A stretch of DNA of 24,773 nt from JACVRW01 sp035650215 (GTDB lineage Bacteria; Actinomycetota; Thermoleophilia; Solirubrobacterales; Thermoleophilaceae): assembly GCA_035650215.1 (NCBI GenBank), contig DASRIC010000057.1:1-24773 (forward strand), written 5' to 3'. Positions 14,747-21,972 of the stretch are shown piece by piece. Each line of letters begins with the position of its first letter. Position 1 is the first letter of the stretch. The position numbers were made by a program, and so were the translations under genes. The notes below the pieces were generated by a model, which was not told the DNA's origin, did no database searches, and worked only from the letters and a program-made list of their open reading frames with translations.

Positions 14747-15856
14747 TCAGGTTTGCAGATATCGGTCCACGAGGTTGATCTCCTGTAGCCGGCGAAGCCC
14801 CTCGCGGATGTCCTTCGCTCGCATGTCTCCCACGCCGTCCACCGCCTCCAGTTCGGTGTCCGACGCGGCAAGGATCTCGTCCAGTCCACTGAACTCACCC
14901 ACGATCGACTGAACCACCAGCTTCGGGAGCCTTGGAATGCGCCCGAGGATGCGGTAGCCGCGCGGCGAGGCGGGATGGTCGAGAGTATTCAGCTTCCGGT
15001 CGTACCCGAGAAGCTCGGCTAGACGGCCGAAGTCAAGAAGGTCCTGGTGCGGCAGGCGGGCGAGCGAGTCGAGCACCATCGCAAAGCCCTCGTCCGAGGG
15101 CTCGACGATGAAGTCGCGCACGAGCGCGGACTTGTCGGCCGCCACGCCGACCATCGTCTCCTCGAGCTGCATCTCGATCAGGCGACCCTCCGCGCCCAGC
15201 TCGACGATGTAGCGCTCGATCTCGACCGCCATGCGGGTCACGAGCTCGGCGCGCTGGAGCACGGTGAGCACGTCGTGCAGGGTCACGCCGCCCTCGAACT
15301 CGAGCGCCGTGAGGCGCGTCGAGACCTGATCGAGGCGGCTGCGGTACTTGTCGAGCGTGGCCAGAGCCTGGTTGGCCTTGGCGAGCACGATCGGGATGTC
15401 CTCGAGGATGTACTTCGCGCCGTCGAGATACAGCGAGACGACGCTGCGGCTTGCGGAGATGGCGATCACGAGCGCGTCGGTCTGCTTGGAGACGCGCTCC
15501 GCGGTGCGGTGGCGGGTGCCGGTCTCGAGCGACAGGATCGTCGGATCCGGCATCAGCTGCACGTTGGCCCAGAGGATCTTCGTGCCGTTCGAGGCCAGCA
15601 GCAGGGCACCGTCCATCTTCGCCAGCTGATAGAGCAGCGCTGGCGTGTAGTCCACATCGAGCTTCACTCCTCCCGAGAGCAGGAAGCTCAGCTCCTCCGA
15701 CTCCCCGATGCAGATCAGCGCACCGGTTCGGCCCTGGACGATGTTGTCGAGGCCCTCGCGCACAGCCGTGCCCGGGGCCACCATCTCCAAGGCCCGGACA
15801 AGTCTGGGCTCCTGCCGGGATTCAAGCTCTGCGACGTCGTCCCCGGCGTACGGCAT
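14747..15856 (-). CDS. disA: Diadenylate cyclase / DNA integrity scanning protein DisA
   Basis: The 369-residue protein makes cyclic di-AMP from two ATP and scans DNA for branched structures, working as an octamer in relatives. The N-terminal DAC domain has the catalytic DGA (82–84, in MDGALLLASNG) and the RHRTAE motif (115–120). A helical spine follows (about 150–300), and a C-terminal helix-hairpin-helix DNA-binding domain (about 310–369) includes LEAVDGVGDMRAKDIREGL. I choose ATG 15856 from family length. The open frame continues far upstream antisense to nothing real and overlaps radA. There is no strong Shine-Dalgarno; TAGAAT lies 8 nt before the ATG. It follows radA by 26 nt, the conserved pair in Firmicutes and Actinobacteria. 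Confidence 0.96.
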   Translation of the reverse strand: MPYAGDDVAELESRQEPRLVRALEMVAPGTAVREGLDNIVQGRTGALICIGESEELSFLLSGGVKLDVDYTPALLYQLAKMDGALLLASNGTKILWANVQLMPDPTILSLETGTRHRTAERVSKQTDALVIAISASRSVVSLYLDGAKYILEDIPIVLAKANQALATLDKYRSRLDQVSTRLTALEFEGGVTLHDVLTVLQRAELVTRMAVEIERYIVELGAEGRLIEMQLEETMVGVAADKSALVRDFIVEPSDEGFAMVLDSLARLPHQDLLDFGRLAELLGYDRKLNTLDHPASPRGYRILGRIPRLPKLVVQSIVGEFSGLDEILAASDTELEAVDGVGDMRAKDIREGLRRLQEINLVDRYLQT

Positions 15857-15882
15857 GAACCCTGATTCTACGGGAAGAGTCT

Positions 15883-17268
15883 TTAGTTCGCGTTTATTGC
15901 GCGCATTTCCAGCGGTTTCGTGGCGCTCTGGGCGCGAGAAAGGGCCTGACGGAGGGTTCCGGCGCCCGCGCCCGGCGACACAACCCCGTCGAGCCCGAAC
16001 TTCGCGGCCTCGGCCAGGCGCCGGTCGGCGTGCGCCGCCTCGCGCAGCTCGCCGGTGAGCCCGAGCTCGCCGAACGCGGCCAGCGGCCGCTCGCCGCCGA
16101 GCGCGAACCCCCCGGCGGCGGAGGCGAGCGCGAGCGCGATCGCCAGGTCGGCGCCGGGCTCGTCCACCCGCACGCCGCCGGCCACCGACACGAACACATC
16201 GCTCGAGCCGAGCCCCACGCCGCCGTGGCGGGCGAGCACGGCGAGCACAAGCGCGAGCCGGTTGCGGTCCACCCCGTTGGCCACTCGCCGCGGCGGCACG
16301 AGCTCGCTGGGAGCCACGAGCGCCTGGACCTCCACCAGCAGCGGCCGCGAGCCCTCCATCGCGCATAGCACCACCGATCCCGGCGCGCGGGTGGCCTCGC
16401 CCACGAAGCGCGCCGAGGCGTCCTCGACCTCCACGAGCCCGCCCTGGCGCATCTCGAACACGCCGACCTCGTTGGTGGAGCCGAAGCGGTTCTTGAGCGC
16501 CCGCAGCGTGCGGTAGGCGCGCTCGCGCTCGCCCTCGAACGACAGGACGCAGTCCACGAGGTGCTCGAGCACTCGCGGCCCCGCGATCGAGCCCTCCTTG
16601 GTCACGTGTCCCACGAGGATCACGGCGACTCCGCGCTCCTTGGCCAGGCGCATCAGCCGGCCGGCCACCTCGCGCACCTGGCCAACCGAGCCGGGGCTGC
16701 CGCTCAGCGCCGGGTCGTAGAGCACCTGCACGGAGTCGACGACCACCGCCTCGGGACGCTCCCCCTCGATCGTGGCGAGCACCGTGTCGAGATCGGTCTC
16801 GGCCACGATCGGCACGTCGAGCGCGCCCGGGCCGAGCCGCGCCGCGCGCAGCTTGACCTGGCTTGCCGACTCCTCGCCCGACACGTACAGCACCCGCCGG
16901 CCCGCCGCGGCCAGGTTGCCGAGCGCGCCGCTCGTGAGCGTGGACTTGCCGATCCCCGGCGAGCCACCAATCAGCACGAGCGAACCGGGCACGAGGCCGC
17001 CGCCGAGCACGCGGTCGAGCTCCCCGATCCCGGTGTGCATCCGCTCCACCCGAGGTGCCTCGACCTCGCGCAGGCGTACCGGGGTGAGCGCGCGGCCGGT
17101 GCGCCGCGCGCCGCCGGCGCTGCCCGCGCCGCCCCGGCCCGCGCCCTGCGCCGAGCGCGTCTCCTCCACGAGCGTGTTCCACTCGCCGCAGCCGGGGCAA
17201 CGCCCATGCCACTTGGGGCTCTCGTGCCCGCAGGAGGTGCAGGCGAAGACCGTGGCTCGTCGTGCCAT
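15883..17268 (-). CDS. radA: DNA repair protein RadA
   Basis: The 461-residue ATPase processes recombination intermediates and drives branch migration with RecA. A zinc finger opens the protein (C10, C13, C24, C27 in CTSCGHESPKWHGRCPGCGEW). The RecA-like domain has Walker A GGSPGIGKST (101–110), a Walker B-like VVVDSVQVLY (about 177–186) and the RadA-specific KNRFG (about 258–262). The C-terminal Lon-like domain (about 290–450) has GLGSSDVFVSVAGGVRV and the FGELGLTGELR block, and is probably non-proteolytic as in the family. The start ATG 17268 keeps the finger intact. The open frame extends far upstream over the divergent nuclease gene and is not used. TAGCCT ends 7 nt before the ATG, with no Shine-Dalgarno, suggesting a leaderless message. 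Confidence 0.97.
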   Translation of the reverse strand: MARRATVFACTSCGHESPKWHGRCPGCGEWNTLVEETRSAQGAGRGGAGSAGGARRTGRALTPVRLREVEAPRVERMHTGIGELDRVLGGGLVPGSLVLIGGSPGIGKSTLTSGALGNLAAAGRRVLYVSGEESASQVKLRAARLGPGALDVPIVAETDLDTVLATIEGERPEAVVVDSVQVLYDPALSGSPGSVGQVREVAGRLMRLAKERGVAVILVGHVTKEGSIAGPRVLEHLVDCVLSFEGERERAYRTLRALKNRFGSTNEVGVFEMRQGGLVEVEDASARFVGEATRAPGSVVLCAMEGSRPLLVEVQALVAPSELVPPRRVANGVDRNRLALVLAVLARHGGVGLGSSDVFVSVAGGVRVDEPGADLAIALALASAAGGFALGGERPLAAFGELGLTGELREAAHADRRLAEAAKFGLDGVVSPGAGAGTLRQALSRAQSATKPLEMRAINAN

Positions 17269-17349
17269 CTCGGCGAGGCTAAGCGCGGGGGTGGACGGCT
17301 TCGCCCCTCGTGCAATCCGTCCGGCCCGCGCGCTTGCATCCGGAAGTTC

Positions 17350-19020
17350 GTGACCCTGCTCGCCCAACCACTCGCGACGGCCGAGTTCCTGGCCGTGGAC
17401 ACGGAGACCAACGGTCTCGCCGGGGATCTCTGCGAGCTGACCGAGGTGGGAGCGGTGCTCGTGGGAGGAGGCGAGCTTCACGACACATTCGACTCGGTGG
17501 TCCGGACGGAACGTCCCCTGTCGCGCGGGATCCAGCGCTTCACCGGGATCACGCAGGCGATGATCGACGCCGCGCCGGAGCCTCGGGAGGTACTGGTCGA
17601 GCTTTCGGACCTGCTCGACGGACGGGTGCTCGTCGCCCACAGTGCCCGCTTCGACCGGCGCGTGCTGCGCCAGGCGTTCGAGCGCGCCGGGCTCGACTGG
17701 CCCAGTCCGCCCGTGCTCTGCACAGTCCAGCTCGCGCGCCGCTTCGCTCCGCTCGCGCGCAAGCGCGGGCTGGCGTCGCTCGCCGACTCGCTCGGCATCG
17801 AGGTCGAGGAGGTGCACCGGGCCCTCCCGGACGCCCTCACGTGCGCGCGCGTGTTCTGCGCGCTCTTCCCGCGCCTGTGCGCGAACGCCGCGAGCGTGGC
17901 GGAGGCCGCTGAGCTCATGCGCGGGCGCAGGCGGGCACGCAAGACGGAGCCGGGGGAGCGCATCCCGCCCTCGGAGCGGCCGGACCTCTCGACGCTCCCC
18001 GACGACCCCGGCGTATACGTGTTCCGCGACGAGCGCGGGCGGCCCCTGTACGTGGGCAAGTCCGTGTCCCTGCGCACCCGCGCGCGAGCCCACTTCTGCG
18101 CCCCGGCGGGCTGGACCGAGCGGGCCGACGTCGTGGACTACCGGCCCACCAACTCGGAGCTGGGCGCCCTCGTGCTCGAGAACCGGCTGATCAAGGCGTG
18201 GAAGCCCACCGGCAACGTCAAGCTGAAGCGCACCGACGGCTACGTGTACCTGCGCTGCCGGCTGGACATCCCCTACCCCGTGCTCGAGGTGGCCCCCGAG
18301 CCCGCCGGCGGCCACGCGGTGAACGTCGGCCCGCTCGGGTCCGCGCCGCTCGCCAGGGAGCTGGCCGACCAGCTCACCTCGCTCTATCGGCTGCGCCACT
18401 GCGGGCGCACGCTCAAGCTCCGCGAGCACCCGTCGGCGTACGGCCAGATGGGCCGCTGCGTGTCCCCGTGCCTCGGCGACCTCGACCCGAACGCCTACCG
18501 GCGCCAGCTGGACACCGCGCTGGCCCACTTCGAGGAGCCGGGCGCGGGCGAGCGCCTGATCGAGGAGATCGACCGCCGCATGCGCGACGCGGCCCGCGGC
18601 CAGCGCTTCGAGCGCGCGGCCGCGCTCCTGCGGCGGCGTGAGCGACTCGCCTGGGTGATCGAGCGGCTCGACGGCGTGCTGCGCGCGCAGCACTCGACCC
18701 CGCGGCTGGTCGTGGCGCGCCACCCCGTGAAGGAGCGCTTCGACGCCTTCTGGGTCGTGGGCGGCCGGCTTGTGGACTGGGGGCCGCTCCCGGGACACAC
18801 GGAGCTCCGCGAGCGCACCGAGGCCGCGCTCGCGCGCCCACCGGGGCGCGCGGCGATCCCCGTCGACGAGGTCGACGAGATCCGCATCGTGGCGAGCTGG
18901 ACGGCCGAGCACGAGCCGCCGGCGCTCGAGCTCGCGCCGGCGCCCGGCCCCGACGCGCTTCGGAGCTTCGCCGCAGGCCTCAGCCGGCCGGGCGCGGATC
19001 GCGCTCGGCAGCCCGCTTGA
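17350..19020 (+). CDS. DEDDh exonuclease fused to UvrC-like GIY-YIG nuclease
   Basis: The 556-residue protein starts at GTG 17350. Residues ~10–170 are a DnaQ/polymerase III epsilon-type 3'–5' exonuclease with D17 and E19 in AVDTETNG, D102 in AHSARFDRRV, and H156 and D161 in HRALPDA. Residues ~218–300 are a GIY-YIG nuclease (GVYVFRDERGRPLYVGKS, LRTRARAHF, then E in LVLENRLIK). A UvrC-like cysteine region follows (C351, C370, C374), then a UVR-type helix pair (about 405–440). Such fusions are known in Actinobacteria, mycobacteria included, and are often annotated as polymerase III epsilon. A DNA repair role is likely. It is divergent from radA, 81 bp between starts. The long open frame before 17350 is antisense to radA and is not coding. 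Confidence 0.9.
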   Translation: MTLLAQPLATAEFLAVDTETNGLAGDLCELTEVGAVLVGGGELHDTFDSVVRTERPLSRGIQRFTGITQAMIDAAPEPREVLVELSDLLDGRVLVAHSARFDRRVLRQAFERAGLDWPSPPVLCTVQLARRFAPLARKRGLASLADSLGIEVEEVHRALPDALTCARVFCALFPRLCANAASVAEAAELMRGRRRARKTEPGERIPPSERPDLSTLPDDPGVYVFRDERGRPLYVGKSVSLRTRARAHFCAPAGWTERADVVDYRPTNSELGALVLENRLIKAWKPTGNVKLKRTDGYVYLRCRLDIPYPVLEVAPEPAGGHAVNVGPLGSAPLARELADQLTSLYRLRHCGRTLKLREHPSAYGQMGRCVSPCLGDLDPNAYRRQLDTALAHFEEPGAGERLIEEIDRRMRDAARGQRFERAAALLRRRERLAWVIERLDGVLRAQHSTPRLVVARHPVKERFDAFWVVGGRLVDWGPLPGHTELRERTEAALARPPGRAAIPVDEVDEIRIVASWTAEHEPPALELAPAPGPDALRSFAAGLSRPGADRARQPA

Positions 19021-19071
19021 GGTTCGCGAGCGAGGGATCGAGCCAGCCGTGGGTGCGCTGGCGCTCGCTGG

Positions 19072-19308
19072 TCAAGCGATCCGCCCCACGGCGCGCTCTG
19101 CGGACTCGAAGCCGATCCGCCGGTGCGTGCCGTCGCAGAACGGCTTGGTGCTCGAGCCGCCGCAACGGCAGAGCGCGAGCGGGCGGCCGTCGTCCGGCAA
19201 CTGGTACTCGCCACCGTCGGCGTCGATCAATCGGACCGCGCCCATGATCTTGTACGGGCCGTTCTCGCGCGTCTTGATCACGACCTCGGCCTCGGACGAC
19301 TTGCTCAT
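19072..19308 (-). CDS. CDGSH iron-sulfur domain protein
   Basis: The 78-residue protein carries one CDGSH-type 2Fe-2S site: C47, C49, C58 and H62 in the order CRCGGSSTKPFCDGTH, the exact 3Cys-1His ligand pattern of the family. The preceding segment (about 18–45, YKIMGAVRLIDADGGEY and so on) forms the usual small beta part. There is no signal peptide or membrane anchor, so it is cytosolic, unlike mitochondrial mitoNEET. The function in bacteria is not well defined; electron transfer or cluster transfer is suggested for relatives. It converges on the nuclease gene (51 bp between ends) and is divergent from the next small gene (20 bp between starts). Confidence 0.9.
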   Translation of the reverse strand: MSKSSEAEVVIKTRENGPYKIMGAVRLIDADGGEYQLPDDGRPLALCRCGGSSTKPFCDGTHRRIGFESAERAVGRIA

Positions 19309-19328
19309 GGGCCTATTCTCGCGCAGCG

Positions 19329-19619
19329 GTGCAGCGGATCGCTCACATCGGGCACCCCGAGGTGCGCGAGATCGTGCCCTCGCACCACTGCGTGCTGCGC
19401 TTTCGCCAGCGCCGCCCGGTGCGCGAGCGCGGCAGCGAGGCCGTGGCCGAGGCGCTGATCCGAACGCTCGAGGAGTCCGACGTGTCGCGCTGGCCGCCGG
19501 CCTGGGCCATGAGCGACCGCTTCACCGAGCTGTGGGCGGTGAGCGGCGCGCTCGCGTTCCCGCTCGAGCGCAGCGCCGAGCACGGCCGCTGGGTGGCCAC
19601 CACCTGCCTGGGACGCTAG
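19329..19619 (+). CDS. Small conserved-looking protein of unknown function
   Basis: The 96-residue protein begins at GTG 19329 with MQRIAHIGHPEV. I do not recognise its family. It has a basic stretch with SHHCVLRFRQRRPVRERG (about 18–35), a helix-like AVAEALIRTLEESDVSRWPP (about 38–57) and a beta-rich end, SGALAFPLERSAEHGRWVATTCLG. The layout loosely recalls small RNase- or toxin-like folds, but no catalytic set can be named. TATTCT lies 9 nt before the GTG and no Shine-Dalgarno is seen, so it may be leaderless. Codon bias matches its neighbours, which supports a real gene. Confidence 0.65.
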   Translation: MQRIAHIGHPEVREIVPSHHCVLRFRQRRPVRERGSEAVAEALIRTLEESDVSRWPPAWAMSDRFTELWAVSGALAFPLERSAEHGRWVATTCLGR

Positions 19620-19643
19620 GGGTAGGCGCCCCGGAGCAGCACG

Positions 19644-19872
19644 ATGGCGACCCTGACGCTGGAACTCGGCGCGTTTGTGAGGGAACTGCTCGGTCGGGAC
19701 GCCCGTCAGAGCGGCACATCCCTGGCTTCGGGACGCGGAGCCCGCGCGGGCCTCCGAGCGCATCGAAGTCGAGCTCGACGAGAGGACCTGGAGGGCGCTC
19801 GCGGCCACGTCGGAGCGCCGGCGCATCGACCCCGAGCGGCTGGCGCGGTCGCCGGGCGTCACGAGCGGCTGA
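19644..19872 (+). pseudogene. Possible frameshifted relic of a ribbon-helix-helix-like gene
   Basis: The first frame, from ATG 19644, begins plausibly (MATLTLELGAFVRELLGRDA) but turns into Arg/Gly/Ala-rich antisense-like sequence after about 25 residues. In the +1 frame, from about 19720, a protein-like stretch appears: ASERIEVELDERTWRALAAT, then ERRRIDPERLARSPG, ending at TGA 19870–19872. That stretch resembles the strand plus helix of a ribbon-helix-helix protein. The two parts could come from one gene broken by a frameshift and a deletion. The end overlaps the converging phosphoesterase gene by 14 nt. It may equally be non-coding spacer. Confidence 0.3.
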
Positions 19873-20644
19873 GCAGGCTCCCCGCCTGGCGGCGCAGCCG
19901 TCCGAGACGCGCGCGCGGCCCGCTCGGGCTGCGGTGATACGAGCGCGCGGGCAGCCCTTGCTCCCGGAGCGCGCGGCGGCAGGCGCGCCGGTCGTAGAGC
20001 GTGTCGCGGAACTCCACCCGCCGCTCGGTGAGGTCCAGCACCGCGTAGCGCGCCACCGCCCGCCGCTCCCGCGACTGGCCGACGCTCCCCGGGTTCACGA
20101 GCAGGCGCTCGGACTCGCTGAAGGAGACGGTGCCGCTTCGGCGGTCGAGCAGCACGCCCCTTCGCTCCCCGTATGCAAGCGGTTGGTGCGTGTGGCCGAG
20201 CACGAGCACCTCCGTCTCCGGTGCGAGCTCCTGTAGCCGGCCCAGCTGCCCGGGGGCGTCCTCGGGCCTCACGTCCGCGGTCGGATCGTCGAGCGATCCG
20301 TGCGCCACGAGCAGCCGACCGCTCTGCGCCGTCCGCGGGAGCCCGCGGATGAAGCCCGCAATCCCCGGTCGCAGCACGCGCTCGGTCCAGCGGAGGCTCT
20401 TCCACGCCGGCGCGCCGATGCGCTCGGCCGGCAGCCGCCCGGTGGCGATCAGATCGTGGTTCCCGGCCACGCAGGTCGCACGGAGCGCCTCGATCGTGTG
20501 GACGCACTCGTTCGGCTGGGGTCCGTAGCCCACCAGGTCGCCCGCGCAGACGTAGGCGTCCACCTCGTCGCCCTCGAGCAGGTCGAGCACGCGCGCGAGC
20601 GCGGGCAGGTTCGCGTGCACGTCGGCGAGGATCCCGACCCTCAT
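19859..20644 (-). CDS. Metallophosphoesterase (YfcE/MJ0936-like)
   Basis: The 261-residue protein has the full calcineurin-type metal site. D8 and H10 are in ILADVHANLPAL, the aspartate is in CAGDLVGYGP (D36), the asparagine and histidine in VAGNHDL (N62, H63), a histidine in LLVAHGS, and GHTHQP at about 147–152. This is the order of the small YfcE/MJ0936 group, which cleaves phosphodiesters with manganese or similar metals. The C-terminal ~55 residues are strongly basic (LPARSYHRSPSG and onward) and may bind nucleic acid or membrane. The ATG at 20644 overlaps the stop of the upstream gene by 4 nt. The substrate is unknown. Confidence 0.88.
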   Translation of the reverse strand: MRVGILADVHANLPALARVLDLLEGDEVDAYVCAGDLVGYGPQPNECVHTIEALRATCVAGNHDLIATGRLPAERIGAPAWKSLRWTERVLRPGIAGFIRGLPRTAQSGRLLVAHGSLDDPTADVRPEDAPGQLGRLQELAPETEVLVLGHTHQPLAYGERRGVLLDRRSGTVSFSESERLLVNPGSVGQSRERRAVARYAVLDLTERRVEFRDTLYDRRACRRALREQGLPARSYHRSPSGPRARLGRLRRQAGSLLSRS

Positions 20645-21228
20645 CGGGCTCGACCGATCGCGCTTCGCATGCCCAGCGCCAGCTTCGGCCAGGCCCGCCC
20701 GCGCAGGAACGGCATCGGGTCGTCGAGCGACAGGTTGGTCTTCGCCTCGCTGCGCGCGGTCCAGCCAAGCCACGACCACCAGGGCACGCCGAGCTCACGG
20801 GCGGCCTTCGCGTCGGGGCGCGGCCACGACCAGCGCACGCCCCCCCGTGCGCGGCCCGCCGCCGAGAGCGGCTCGCCCACGTTGTCGGCGTAGGCGAGCA
20901 GCGGGAGGTTCACGCCGGCGCACGCGCCCAGATGGGCCCAGAGGGTGAACCGCGGGTTGACGCGGTGCGTCGCGATGAGCTCGAGGTCGTCGTCGGACTC
21001 GTAGGACAGCACCGGCCTTGCCGGCTGGGCACGCCCGAACCGGAGCAGACGGTCGACGAGCCGGGGGCCGTCGCTGTCGATCGAGTCCACGACGAAGCGC
21101 GAGAAGTGGACCGGGTGCCCGCGCGGCGCCACCGTGACGCAGCGGATGCCGGCGAGCCCGAGCGGACGCACCAGGTCGAGGTTTCCCATCACGCACGCCA
21201 GCGGCCTGTATGTGGCTGCCGCGCTCAT
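20641..21228 (-). CDS. Internally deleted ATP-grasp-like protein
   Basis: The 195-residue frame is intact, but its product looks like the two ends of a much longer ATP-grasp ligase joined together. Residues 8–~80 match the N-terminal pre-ATP-grasp part (ACVMGNLDLVRPLGLAGI, then HFSRFVVDSID and VLSYESDDDLELI). From about residue 86 it jumps to the C-terminal part (HRVNPRFTLWAHLGACAGVN, then LPLLAYADNVGEP). The central ATP-binding core, with its lysines and glycine loop, is missing, so ligase activity is not expected. Its start overlaps the ECF sigma stop by 4 nt and its stop overlaps the phosphoesterase start by 4 nt. It may be a decaying gene kept for coupling, or a repurposed small protein. 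Confidence 0.7.
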   Translation of the reverse strand: MSAAATYRPLACVMGNLDLVRPLGLAGIRCVTVAPRGHPVHFSRFVVDSIDSDGPRLVDRLLRFGRAQPARPVLSYESDDDLELIATHRVNPRFTLWAHLGACAGVNLPLLAYADNVGEPLSAAGRARGGVRWSWPRPDAKAARELGVPWWSWLGWTARSEAKTNLSLDDPMPFLRGRAWPKLALGMRSAIGRAR

Positions 21229-21824
21229 ACTCGCAACGGCATGGCGTCGAGGTCCTGGAGCGCCGCCTTGAAATTGCGTCTGGCCCGGTGGTGCAGGCCG
21301 TGGACTGCGCTCTCGGTCTTATGGAGCACCCCGGCGATCTCACCGGGGCTGAGTCCTACGAGGTGCCGCAGGATCAGCACCTCGCGCTGATCGTGCGAGA
21401 GATGCGAGAGAGCCTGCTTCATGCTCTGGACAAGATCCACGTGGTGCTCGCGCTCCGGTGGATCGGCCACTCTCACCTCGCTCGTCGGGGTGGCCCAGCG
21501 GCCGCGCAGGGTGTCGAGCGCGGCGTTGCGTGCCACCCGCCTCAGCCACGCTCCGAACGGTGCGCGGGACGCGTCGTAGTTGCTGAGCGTCGGCGTGAGC
21601 TTGGCGAACACGCTCTGGGTGATGTCCTCAGCCTCGTGGTGGTCTCCCACGATGCTCTTGACGTACCGGTGCGTGTCCGCGGCGTGGTGGACGTAGAGGA
21701 ACTGCAGGGCGGTCCTGCTGCCGTTCTTGGCATGCGCGACCGCCTGCCGCACGAGCGTCTCGTCTCCCTGCGGCAAGCCTCCGCGCACTTGGGCGTGGGT
21801 CATTGTGAACGTCTGTGGGCGCAT
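21225..21824 (-). CDS. ECF RNA polymerase sigma factor
   Basis: The 199-residue sigma factor starts at ATG 21824; an ATG 21 nt further in is possible. Region 2 spans about 38–105, with LQFLYVHHAADTHRYVKSIV, DHHEAEDITQSVFAKL and the region 2.4 WLRRVARNAALDTLRGR. Region 4 spans about 135–190, with LSHDQREVLILRHLVGLSPGEIAGVL and the recognition helix KTESAVHGLHHRARRNF. No anti-sigma gene follows. Instead two overlapping genes do, the reduced ATP-grasp protein and the phosphoesterase, so these three are one transcript. The peptidoglycan-binding/recombinase gene lies 148 bp upstream on the same strand. The control of this sigma is not visible. Confidence 0.9.
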   Translation of the reverse strand: MRPQTFTMTHAQVRGGLPQGDETLVRQAVAHAKNGSRTALQFLYVHHAADTHRYVKSIVGDHHEAEDITQSVFAKLTPTLSNYDASRAPFGAWLRRVARNAALDTLRGRWATPTSEVRVADPPEREHHVDLVQSMKQALSHLSHDQREVLILRHLVGLSPGEIAGVLHKTESAVHGLHHRARRNFKAALQDLDAMPLRV

Positions 21825-21972
21825 TTCTCTCTTGAGCTGTCGCGGGTCTTATGGGCGGTTTTTCGGCGGCGTACACCTCGCGCGTTGCGGAAGGCTCGCG
21901 GGAGGGCGAATACGCGGCCGAGCGGCTGCGTACGCGCCCTCCGTTCCGCTTCGAGCTGCGGTGATCACTCGC

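Noticed and set aside
16561..17349. Upstream extension of the exonuclease gene
   Set aside because: It is antisense to radA with shadow composition. The exonuclease fold begins just after GTG 17350.
17269..18912. Upstream extension of radA to a protein of about 1000 residues
   Set aside because: The extension is antisense to the exonuclease–UvrC-like gene. RadA's zinc finger starts right after ATG 17268, matching the family length.
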